Shown here piece by piece: positions 6,657 to 12,305 of a DNA stretch of 12,305 bases; position 1 is the stretch's first letter, and each line of letters starts with the position of its first letter. Made by a program: the position numbers and the translations under genes. The stretch is from positions 1 to 12,305 of the forward strand of contig CAZXBB010000160.1 of NCBI GenBank assembly GCA_964638815.1, given 5' to 3'. A model generated the notes under the pieces. That model was not told where the DNA came from. It saw only the letters and a program-made list of their open reading frames with translations, and did not search any database. This DNA is from CAZXBB01 sp964638815 (GTDB lineage: Bacteria; Planctomycetota; Phycisphaerae; Phycisphaerales; SM1A02).

Positions 6657-8045
6657 TCACCCCGCGCCGGTTCCCGCGCCGACGGCCTCGTCGCGCAGGG
6701 CGTACTTGCGGATCTTGTTGTAGACCGTCACGCGGTCGATCTCCAGGATGCGGGCCGTGCGCGCGATGTTCCACCCGGTGCGTTCGAGCACGGCGGCGAC
6801 GTGCCGCTTCTCGAGATCGGCGAGCGACTCGTCGCCCCCAGGTTCGACGCCGGTCCGCCGCCCCCCGCGCTGCGCATGCAGCGGAAGGTCGTCGGGCTGG
6901 ATGGCGGGGGGCTGGCCGACGACCATCGCGCGCTCGATGGCGTTCGAGAGCTCCCGCACGTTTCCGGGCCAGTCGTACTCGCAGAGCAGGGACATCGCCT
7001 CCGGGCTGATCTGCGCGATGTGCTTATCCATCTGGTGCGAGAAGCGCTGGAGGAAGTGACGGGCGAGCAGGGGGATGTCGCCGGGACGGTTGCGCAGCGG
7101 CGGGGCCTCGATCGTGAAGACGTTGATGCGGAAGAAGAAATCCTCGCGGAATCGCCTCTCGCGCACCGCCTGCTCGAGGTTCTCGTTCGTGGCGCAGACC
7201 ACCCGGAAGTCCACGTGGACCGCCGCGTGGCCGCCGACCCGCGTGAACTCCTTGGTCTCCAGGGCGCGGAGGAGCTCCACCTGCATCTTCGGAGGAATCG
7301 CGCCGACCTCGTCGAGGAACAGCGTGCCTCCGTTCGCCATCTCCAGCCGGCCGGGGCGCCGGTGGTCGGCACCCGTGAAGGCTCCCTTCTCGTGTCCGAA
7401 CAGCTCGCTCTCGAGAAGCGTCTCGGGAATCGCGCCGCAGTTGACGGCGACGATCGGCTTGTAGCGGCGTTGGCTGTTCGCGTGGATCGCGCGGGCGATG
7501 AGCTCCTTGCCGGTGCCGCTCTCTCCCACGATGAGCACGGTGGCGTCCGTCGGCGCGACGTGGTGGATCAGCTCCATGAGCTTGCGCACCTGGGGACTCT
7601 CGCCCACGATCGTGTTGACGTCCACGAGCTGGTCGATCTTCTCGCGCAGTTGCACGTTGTCGCGCTCGAGGCGGCGCTGCTCCATCGCGCGGCGCACGAG
7701 ATGGCTGAGCTCGTCCGGATCGATCGGTTTCGTCACGTAGTCGAACGCGCCCTCCTTGAGCGCGCGGACGGCGCTCTGCACGGAGCCGAACGCCGTGATG
7801 ACGATCGCGGCGATGTGCTCGTCGATGCGGCGGATGTGCTCGAGCAGCTCGAGCCCATCCATCCCCGGCATGCGGATGTCGACGAGCGCGATGTCCACGG
7901 TCCGGTCGCGGAGGCACTGGAGGGCCTCCGCCGCGCTCGCGGCCGCCAGCACCTCGAAGCCGTCCTTGCGAAACCAGTGGTGGAGCGAATCGCGTACGGA
8001 GTACTCGTCGTCAACGATCAGGATGCTCGGCTTGTGATCGGCCAT
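6657..8045 (-). CDS. Sigma-54-dependent response regulator, NtrC class
   Basis: A 462-residue activator with complete three-domain structure. Receiver (1-~120): acidic pair D12-D13, phosphoacceptor D56 in VDIRMPGMDG, switch Thr84 and Lys106. AAA+ domain (~145-375): Walker A GESGTGKE (174-181), the sigma-54-contacting GAFTGA loop (221-226), and Walker B GTLFLDE (240-246). C-terminal Fis-type helix-turn-helix (~415-455) with NIARTARILEIDRVTVYNKIRKY. When phosphorylated it should assemble into a hexamer, hydrolyse ATP and open sigma-54 promoters. The start at 8045 has an excellent GAGGAGG seven bases upstream and overlaps the 3' end of the kinase gene by 28 bases, indicating co-transcription and a cognate pair. 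The near-consensus sigma-54 promoter at 9914-9929, next to the kinase gene, is the obvious local target. All key residues are intact. Length is normal for the class. Confidence 0.96.
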   Translation of the reverse strand: MADHKPSILIVDDEYSVRDSLHHWFRKDGFEVLAAASAAEALQCLRDRTVDIALVDIRMPGMDGLELLEHIRRIDEHIAAIVITAFGSVQSAVRALKEGAFDYVTKPIDPDELSHLVRRAMEQRRLERDNVQLREKIDQLVDVNTIVGESPQVRKLMELIHHVAPTDATVLIVGESGTGKELIARAIHANSQRRYKPIVAVNCGAIPETLLESELFGHEKGAFTGADHRRPGRLEMANGGTLFLDEVGAIPPKMQVELLRALETKEFTRVGGHAAVHVDFRVVCATNENLEQAVRERRFREDFFFRINVFTIEAPPLRNRPGDIPLLARHFLQRFSHQMDKHIAQISPEAMSLLCEYDWPGNVRELSNAIERAMVVGQPPAIQPDDLPLHAQRGGRRTGVEPGGDESLADLEKRHVAAVLERTGWNIARTARILEIDRVTVYNKIRKYALRDEAVGAGTGAG

Positions 8046-9709
8046 GGTTCGGCCTCCTCGTTCCCTGACGGTGATGTCGTCGCGTCGGACGCCGGCGGCG
8101 CGGTCGCTTGCGGTCTTCGCGGCAGACGCAGGCGGAAGGTCGTGCCGCGCCCCGGCTCCGACTCGACGGCGATGCTGCCGTCGTGGCGGTTGACGATGCC
8201 GTAGACCACGGCCAGCCCGAGCCCCACGCCGTCGCCGCCCTTCGTCGAGAAGAACGGCTCGAAGATCCGCTGGAGCACCTCCGGCGCGATGCCGATGCCG
8301 CGATCGGCGATCGCGATCTCGACGTGCTCCTCGTCGCCCGAGACACGCACCGTGAGCCGGCGCTCCGGCTGGGGTGTGTCACGCATCGCCTCGACGGCGT
8401 TCACCAGCAGCGCGACGAGCGCCTGCTGGATCTGCCCGGCGTCGGCGACGATCGTCCCGCCGCCGGCGGGCCCCTCGAGCACGAGTTCCACGCCCCACAT
8501 CTCCACGTGATGCCGAACGAGGGCGACGCTGCGAGCGACGATCTCGGCGACCTCCGCCGGCTGCATCTCGGTTCCCGTATGCCGCGCGAACGTCAGCAGG
8601 TTGTGCACGATCGTGCCGCACCGCGCGCACTCGCGGTCGATGAGATCGAGGTAGCGGCACACTTCCGCGCGGGTCTCGTCGTCGAGCGGCGGAGACTCGA
8701 GCTCGCGTTTGACGAGCCGCGCGTACGTGAGCATGCCCCCGAGGGGGTTGTTGAGCTCATGGGCGACGGTCGCGGAGAGCTTGCCCAACGAGGCCATCTT
8801 CTCCATGTGCAGCACTTGGCGCTGTGCGTGCCGGAGATGCTCGGTCTTCTCGGCGACCTTCTCCTCGAGTCGGGACGACCAGTCCAGCACCGCGTGCCGC
8901 GCCTGCCGGAGGTCCGCCATCATGCCGTTGAACGCCTCGGCAAGCCGGGCGAGCTCGTGGGTCCCCGGGACGTCGAGCTCGGTCTCGAGGTCGCCCGCGG
9001 CGATGCGTCGCGTGCCCTCGCGAAGCTCCTTGACCGGCCGGTGCACCAGCCGGCGTAGCGCGGCCACCACGGCGAACCCGCCCACGAGGATCAGCACGAT
9101 CGTGGTCAGCACGAGGTGGCGGTTCGCGGCGCCGAGCGACGCGTGCAGGGTGTCCATCGACATCTCGACGTCGAGCACGCCGAGCACGGGGCGATCGGCG
9201 GGGGACGCGTGGCAACCCGACCTCGCGCAGCTCGACTCGTTCGCGATCACCGACAGGTGACGGAGTACGGCCGGTCGGCCGGGCACTTCGTACAGACCGC
9301 TGCGTTCGAGGACCGCGTCCTCGCGCGTGCGGCCTTCCACGTGACAGCTCAGGCAGAGGTCGGAGGACGGATCGATCCGGCCGGCGCGCTCGTCGGGGGC
9401 GCCGGACAGCGCGATGACGCCTTCCTTGTCGTAGACGCGGATCGCCACGACGTCGGGCGTGGCCGTGAGACGCTCGATCGTCGCCTGGACGTCGTCGAGG
9501 CGGTTGAGGAGCATGCCGTCGTGGGTCGCGCTGCGAATGAGGGCGCTCGACCTCAACAGCTCGCCGTGGACGAAATCGGCCACGCTCTCCCGCGTGGACC
9601 GCGAGCTCAGCAGCGCCTGGACCGTCAGCGCTGCGCCGATGGTCAGGGCGGGAAGCAGGAGCAGGCGAAGCTCCAGCGACCGGAAGGCTCTTCTTATCCA
9701 GCCGCCCAT
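8018..9709 (-). CDS. Membrane sensor histidine kinase with periplasmic heme-c motifs
   Basis: A 563-residue kinase. From the ATG at 9709: first transmembrane helix ~14-34, a periplasmic sensor ~35-197, second helix ~198-218, HAMP ~220-273, coiled linker ~276-303, DHp with phosphoacceptor H317 in AHELNNPLGG, and a HATPase domain with N-box (LLVNAVEAM), G1 (DRGIGI), F-box (FEPFFSTK) and G2 (GVGLGLAVVYG). The sensor carries a canonical heme-c site C119-L-S-C122-H123 and a second, C161-x4-C166-H167, followed by VLGVLDVEMSM leading into helix 2. Both hemes would be attached in the periplasm, making this a likely redox, O2 or NO sensor; the ligand is inferred, not shown. A longer in-frame start at 9823 adds 38 Pro/Arg/Thr-rich residues encoded by a minisatellite. 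Neither start has a good ribosome site, and I prefer 9709 because the membrane helix follows directly. It overlaps the response-regulator gene by 28 bases. Confidence 0.93.
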   Translation of the reverse strand: MGGWIRRAFRSLELRLLLLPALTIGAALTVQALLSSRSTRESVADFVHGELLRSSALIRSATHDGMLLNRLDDVQATIERLTATPDVVAIRVYDKEGVIALSGAPDERAGRIDPSSDLCLSCHVEGRTREDAVLERSGLYEVPGRPAVLRHLSVIANESSCARSGCHASPADRPVLGVLDVEMSMDTLHASLGAANRHLVLTTIVLILVGGFAVVAALRRLVHRPVKELREGTRRIAAGDLETELDVPGTHELARLAEAFNGMMADLRQARHAVLDWSSRLEEKVAEKTEHLRHAQRQVLHMEKMASLGKLSATVAHELNNPLGGMLTYARLVKRELESPPLDDETRAEVCRYLDLIDRECARCGTIVHNLLTFARHTGTEMQPAEVAEIVARSVALVRHHVEMWGVELVLEGPAGGGTIVADAGQIQQALVALLVNAVEAMRDTPQPERRLTVRVSGDEEHVEIAIADRGIGIAPEVLQRIFEPFFSTKGGDGVGLGLAVVYGIVNRHDGSIAVESEPGRGTTFRLRLPRRPQATAPPASDATTSPSGNEEAEPWPITSRAS

Positions 9710-9725
9710 GGGATCTGTGTCCGTC

Positions 9726-9806
9726 GGTTCCGGTGTTCCTCGGGCTCCCGTGTTCCGCGGGTTCCGGTGTTGCGCGGGTTCCGGGGTTCCGGGGTCCGGG
9801 GGTGCC
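9726..9806. repeat. Degenerate ~16-17-bp tandem repeat before the kinase gene
   Basis: Five diverged units of the type GGGTTCCGGTGTTCCGC, 15-17 bases each, run from 9726 to about 9806. They lie just upstream of the preferred kinase start and would encode the low-complexity N-terminus (TPEP, NPRNTG, GTPEP pieces) if translation began at 9823. Unit length varies between 15 and 17, which would shift frame with each change and argues against translation. Confidence 0.6.
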
Positions 9807-9851
9807 GGCTGTGCTCGTTCCATTTTACGAGGGTGGTGAATCGCTCGACGC

Positions 9852-9871
9852 GGCGCGCAGAGAATGTCAAC
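9852..9871 (+). promoter_or_regulatory. Putative activator-binding site, copy A of a 20-bp direct repeat
   Basis: GGCGCGCAGAGAATGTCAAC matches GGCGCGCCGAGAACGTCAAC at 10121-10140 at 18 of 20 positions. Its centre is about 80 bases upstream of the start point predicted from the sigma-54 promoter at 9914-9929, a normal distance for an enhancer bound by an NtrC-class regulator. It is also in the shared region between the divergent kinase and redox operons. Binding by the adjacent regulator is inference. Confidence 0.45.
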
Positions 9872-9913
9872 ACGAACGGGGTGAATTCCCGGTCATGGGC
9901 GGCGCGGGCGCCG

Positions 9914-9929
9914 TTGGCACCTCGTTTGC
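9914..9929 (+). promoter_or_regulatory. Sigma-54 (-24/-12) promoter
   Basis: TTGGCAC at 9914-9920 and TTGC at 9926-9929 have the exact spacing of the consensus TGGCACG-N4-TTGC; the invariant GG (9916-9917) and GC (9928-9929) are both present. Only the base after TGGCAC and the final W deviate. The predicted start point is about 9941, some 37 bases before the GTG of the cysteine-motif miniprotein. It points away from the kinase gene toward the HybA/HybB-type operon. The neighbouring NtrC-class activator carries the GAFTGA loop needed to use such a promoter. Confidence 0.8.
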
Positions 9930-9977
9930 GGCTGTCGTGAGTGGCCGGACGCACCCGACCCGAACGAAGGGACACCC

Positions 9978-10187
9978 GTGTACGCCACGATCACGAACCC
10001 GAACGCTCCGACCTGCGTGTGGATGGACGCCGGCGTGCTCAACTTCAAGCTGTGTGATCGCGACTTCGACTGCGAGCACTGCCCGCTGAACGCCGCCCTG
10101 CACGGGACGGACCTCGCGCCGGCGCGCCGAGAACGTCAACGCCGCCGTTGCGTTTCTCAGCGCGACCCCGACCCACGCTCCCGCTGA
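9978..10187 (+). CDS. Cysteine-motif miniprotein, first gene of the redox operon
   Basis: A 69-residue protein starting at GTG 9978, five bases after AAGGGA (9967-9972). The first ~43 residues look conserved in style: C13-VWMDAGV, K24-LC26-DRD, DC32-EHC35-PLNAAL. The spacing C-x12-C-x5-C-x2-C would suit a small Fe-S or zinc site. From memory, similar cysteine segments occur as N-terminal extensions of GcvH-like (lipoyl-domain) proteins in anaerobic and heme-rich bacteria; no lipoyl domain follows here. The last ~26 residues are Arg-rich, contain an extra C58, and overlap copy B of the 20-bp DNA repeat, so that part may be under DNA-level rather than protein-level constraint. No signal peptide, so cytoplasmic. 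Its position directly behind the sigma-54 promoter argues it is real. Function unknown. Confidence 0.65.
   Translation: MYATITNPNAPTCVWMDAGVLNFKLCDRDFDCEHCPLNAALHGTDLAPARRERQRRRCVSQRDPDPRSR
10121..10140 (+). promoter_or_regulatory. Putative activator-binding site, copy B of the 20-bp direct repeat
   Basis: GGCGCGCCGAGAACGTCAAC, 18/20 identical to copy A and in the same orientation, lies inside the 3' end of the miniprotein gene. Its centre is roughly 120 bases upstream of the start predicted from the second sigma-54-like element at 10225-10241. The parallel arrangement of repeat and promoter at both sites is the reason for the call. Confidence 0.4.
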
Positions 10188-10224
10188 AACCCCGCCCGCG
10201 ACCCCGCGACGATCATCCCGTCGA

Positions 10225-10241
10225 TTGGAGCGCGGCTTGCA
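10225..10241 (+). promoter_or_regulatory. Second sigma-54-like (-24/-12) element
   Basis: TTGGAGC at 10225-10231 and TTGCA at 10237-10241 have the correct 12-base distance between GG (10227-10228) and GC (10239-10240). Against TGGCACG-N4-TTGCW only two bases differ (the CA of TGGCAC is AG). The predicted start is near 10252, about 42 bases before the ATG at 10294. Weaker than the first promoter, and it could be chance. Confidence 0.45.
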
Positions 10242-10293
10242 CCACTCATCGTCGGGCCCCGTTCATTCTCCGCGGGCCCGCCAGGAGGTCGCC

Positions 10294-10542
10294 ATGGGCT
10301 CCCTCTCCACCCGGTTTCCGTCGTTCCTCACCGACTGCTGTATCGCGGCAGGCGCGGGAGTGCTGCTCGTGGTCCTGCTTCCGCTGCTGGCGCTCGCGGC
10401 TTTCACCCTGCGCCCGATGATCCTGCTTGCCGCGTTCGTGGGGCTGGTCCTCGCGATGTGCGGGCCGATCACGCGCCAGGTGCGGCGGCGGACGCCCGAC
10501 GATCCGCGCACGCGATCCGCGCGCCGCGAAGGTCGGGAGTGA
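10294..10542 (+). CDS. Small two-helix membrane protein in the HybA/HybB-type operon
   Basis: An 82-residue protein starting at ATG 10294, five bases after AGGAGG (10283-10288); the frame is open upstream to 10225, but that part lacks a ribosome site. It has two hydrophobic segments, about residues 15-38 and 41-57, separated by a tight LRPM turn, and a strongly basic, charged tail (RQVRRRTPDDPRTRSARREGRE) likely to be cytoplasmic by the positive-inside rule. Cysteines C15, C16 and C56 are in or beside the membrane segments. I do not recognise a family. It ends 28 bases before the ferredoxin start, so it is almost certainly co-transcribed; an assembly or small-subunit role in the quinone-linked complex is inferred from position only. 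Confidence 0.7.
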   Translation: MGSLSTRFPSFLTDCCIAAGAGVLLVVLLPLLALAAFTLRPMILLAAFVGLVLAMCGPITRQVRRRTPDDPRTRSARREGRE

Positions 10543-10570
10543 ATCGGCTCTGCCCGCGAGGAGGTTCCCG

Positions 10571-11509
10571 ATGAAGACGGTCGCGAAGATGTCCCCGCCG
10601 GCACGGCAGCACCGGACGACGCGTGCCCGCTCCGGCCCTGCCCGACGCGACTTCCTCAAGCTCGGCGGCGTGGCCGTCGGCTCGGTCATCCTGGGACGCG
10701 AGGCCGACGGGGCGGAGCATGCGAAGCTCGACGACGATCGCCTCGGCGTCCTGGTGGACCTCACCGTCTGCATCGGCTGCCGCCGCTGCGAGTGGGCGTG
10801 CAACCGCGCGAACGGCTTGCCCTGCGGGCCGCCGTCGTCGTTCGATGACGACTCCGTGTTCGCAGCCGACCGGCGACCCGGTCCCGACCGGTACACGGTC
10901 GTCAACCGCGTGACCGGGGAGAACGGCCGGCCCGACGTTCACCTCAAGATCCAGTGCGCGCACTGCGAGAAGCCGGCGTGCGTCTCGGCGTGCCTGGTCG
11001 GCGCGATGCGGAAGCACGCCGACGGCCCCGTGACCTGGGACGCGGACCGCTGCATCGGCTGCCGCTACTGCATGGTCGCGTGCCCGTATCAGCGTCTCGC
11101 GTACGAGTACGACGAGGCGCTGACGCCGCGCGTCTGCAAGTGCAACTTCTGTCGCGAACGCACCGCCGCCGGCGGGGTGCCGGCGTGCGTCGAGGTCTGC
11201 CCGGTCGAAGCGCTGAAGTTCGGCCGGCGACGCGAGCTGATCGCGCTGGGGCATGAGCGCATTCGCCGTCACCCGGACCGCTATGTCGATCACGTGTACG
11301 GCGAGACGGAGGCGGGCGGCGCGTCGTGGCTGTACCTGTCCGATCGCCCGTTCGCCGAGCTGGGGCTCCCCGAGCTCGGACCGGAGAGCAGCGCCGAGCT
11401 GTCGGAGACGATCCAGCACGGCATCTTCCGCGGCTTCGCGGCGCCGCTGCTGCTCGCCGGGCTCCTCGCCGCGCTCCACAGGGTCGCCCATCCCGGAGGC
11501 CAGAGATGA
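10571..11509 (+). CDS. Tat-exported 4x[4Fe-4S] ferredoxin subunit, HybA type
   Basis: A 312-residue iron-sulfur protein. The ATG at 10571 follows GAGGAGG (10558-10564) by six bases. A twin-arginine signal, R25-R26-D-F-L-K followed by a hydrophobic stretch, indicates folded export. Four cysteine groups typical of DMSO-reductase-type electron-transfer subunits follow: C67/C70/C73/C77; C129/C132/C137/C141; C161/C164/C167/C171; and C191/C194/C206/C210, enough for four cubane clusters. A C-terminal hydrophobic helix (~286-304) anchors it in the membrane, as in HybA, whose length (~330) is close. It should carry electrons between a periplasmic catalytic or cytochrome partner and the membrane quinone-site protein encoded next. 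The ATGA overlap with that gene shows translational coupling. The partner (hydrogenase, cytochrome or molybdoenzyme) is not in the window, so a hydrogenase role should not be assumed. Confidence 0.9.
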   Translation: MKTVAKMSPPARQHRTTRARSGPARRDFLKLGGVAVGSVILGREADGAEHAKLDDDRLGVLVDLTVCIGCRRCEWACNRANGLPCGPPSSFDDDSVFAADRRPGPDRYTVVNRVTGENGRPDVHLKIQCAHCEKPACVSACLVGAMRKHADGPVTWDADRCIGCRYCMVACPYQRLAYEYDEALTPRVCKCNFCRERTAAGGVPACVEVCPVEALKFGRRRELIALGHERIRRHPDRYVDHVYGETEAGGASWLYLSDRPFAELGLPELGPESSAELSETIQHGIFRGFAAPLLLAGLLAALHRVAHPGGQR

Positions 11510-12305
11510 CGCGCGGACCCGCCATCAACGTTCGATCACGCCCGAGATTCTTCACGCCGGGCACGATCGTGATCACGGCCGTCGCCGCCCTCGGCGCGGG
11601 CGTGCTCGCCGCGCGGTTCACGCTCGGCCTGGGCGCGACGACCAACCTGAACGACGACTACCCGTGGGGCATCTGGATCGCGATCGACGTCGCGTGCGGC
11701 GTCGCGCTCGCGGCCGGCGGCTTCACGACCGCCTTCCTGGCCCATCTGCTCGGGCGCCGCGAGCACCACGGCGTCGTGCGCGCCGCCCTGCTCACGGCGC
11801 TCATCGGCTACACCTTCGTCGCGTTGGGCGTCCTGACCGACCTCGGCCGCTTCTGGGCGCTCTGGCACGTGCTGCTGCCGGCAATGTGGCAGCCGAACTC
11901 CGTGCTCCTGGAAGTCGGCCTGTGCGTCGTCACGTATCTCACCGTGCTGTACCTCGAGTTCCTGCCGATCGTGTGCGAGCGATTCATCGGTCGCGTGCGT
12001 CTTCCGGGTCCGCTCGCGCGGCTGAACGGCGCGGCCGAGAGGCTCTTGCGCGTCCTCGACTCGGGCCTGGCCCGCATCATGACCGGCCTGGTCATCCTCG
12101 GTGTCGTCCTCTCGTGCATGCACCAGTCATCCCTGGGCACGCTCATGGTGATCGCCGGCGGCAAGCTGCACCCGCTCTGGCAGACGCCGGTGCTGCCGAT
12201 GATGTTCCTGCTCTCCGCCTTCGCGGTCGGCCTGTCGATGGTCGTCTTCGAGGGGCTGCTCGCGGCGCGGAGCTTCGGCTTCGCTCCGGAGCACGACACC
12301 CTCGG
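11506..12305 (+). CDS. HybB/NrfD-family quinone-interacting membrane protein (3' truncated)
   Basis: The ATG at 11506 overlaps the stop of the ferredoxin gene (ATGA) and has GGAGG at 11495-11499. The frame is open to the window end, giving 266 residues of a family usually near 390. Transmembrane segments are visible at about 20-40, 54-82, 93-112, 133-156, 191-214 and 227-252. Signatures of the HybB branch are present: NLNDDYPWG (47-55), TDLGRFW (111-117) and CMHQSSLG (204-211). These proteins hold no heme and exchange electrons or protons between quinone and the adjacent iron-sulfur subunit. Together with the preceding gene this is a membrane electron-transfer module; direction (quinone reduction or quinol oxidation) cannot be told from this part. 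The HybB-like signatures favour this over an ActC/PsrC-type member. Confidence 0.9.
   Translation, partial: MTRGPAINVRSRPRFFTPGTIVITAVAALGAGVLAARFTLGLGATTNLNDDYPWGIWIAIDVACGVALAAGGFTTAFLAHLLGRREHHGVVRAALLTALIGYTFVALGVLTDLGRFWALWHVLLPAMWQPNSVLLEVGLCVVTYLTVLYLEFLPIVCERFIGRVRLPGPLARLNGAAERLLRVLDSGLARIMTGLVILGVVLSCMHQSSLGTLMVIAGGKLHPLWQTPVLPMMFLLSAFAVGLSMVVFEGLLAARSFGFAPEHDTL

Noticed and set aside
6801..8204. 467-residue plus-strand open frame opposite the response regulator
   Set aside because: The minus strand encodes a complete NtrC-class regulator with all catalytic motifs; the plus frame is a GC-driven shadow.
9863..9868. TTGACA on the minus strand as a -35 box for the kinase operon
   Set aside because: No acceptable -10 hexamer is found at 16-18 bases, and the hexamer is part of the 20-bp repeat.

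Overview
This is a high-GC bacterial window with eleven supported protein genes, two of them cut by the window edges. No RNA gene, insertion sequence, phage gene or CRISPR array was seen. The content fits an uncultured Gram-negative lineage with periplasmic c-type cytochromes, such as Acidobacteriota, Myxococcota, Planctomycetota or Eisenbacteria-like. The evidence is a Tat-exported HybA-type ferredoxin, a HybB/NrfD quinone-site protein, a sensor kinase with heme-c motifs, a lipoprotein, and a GldG-like/DUF4340 gene pair. The phylum is an inference and not certain.

Layout. (1) Bases 2-1710, plus strand: the C-terminal end of a GldG-like ABC-transporter auxiliary protein, followed by a DUF4340-type membrane-anchored protein. 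(2) Bases 1812-3661, minus strand: a CNNM/CBS/CorC-HlyC membrane protein and a small lipoprotein. (3) Bases 3662-4097: a gene-free stretch with a 14-bp tandem array (seven GCATGA boxes), then an 11-bp duplication and dyad. (4) Bases 4098-6476, plus strand: a secreted 792-residue beta-propeller protein with a C-terminal phytase/esterase-like domain, followed by a strong hairpin. (5) Bases 6657-9709, minus strand: a two-component system made of a membrane histidine kinase with CXXCH and CX4CH heme-c motifs in its periplasmic sensor and an NtrC-class sigma-54 activator. (6) Bases 9914-12305, plus strand and divergent from (5): a near-consensus sigma-54 promoter followed by a 69-residue cysteine-motif miniprotein, an 82-residue two-helix membrane protein, a Tat-exported 4x[4Fe-4S] ferredoxin (HybA type) and a HybB/NrfD-type quinone-interacting membrane protein that runs off the end.

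The most interesting part is modules 5 and 6 together. The sequence supports a model in which a periplasmic c-heme sensor controls, through a sigma-54 activator, the neighbouring operon for a quinone-linked electron-transfer complex. Two sigma-54-type promoters and an 18/20-matching 20-bp direct repeat, one copy upstream of each promoter, are the sequence support for this wiring. The redox ligand and the catalytic partner of the HybA/HybB module are not visible here. The left ~3 kb looks somewhat less GC-rich than the rest.
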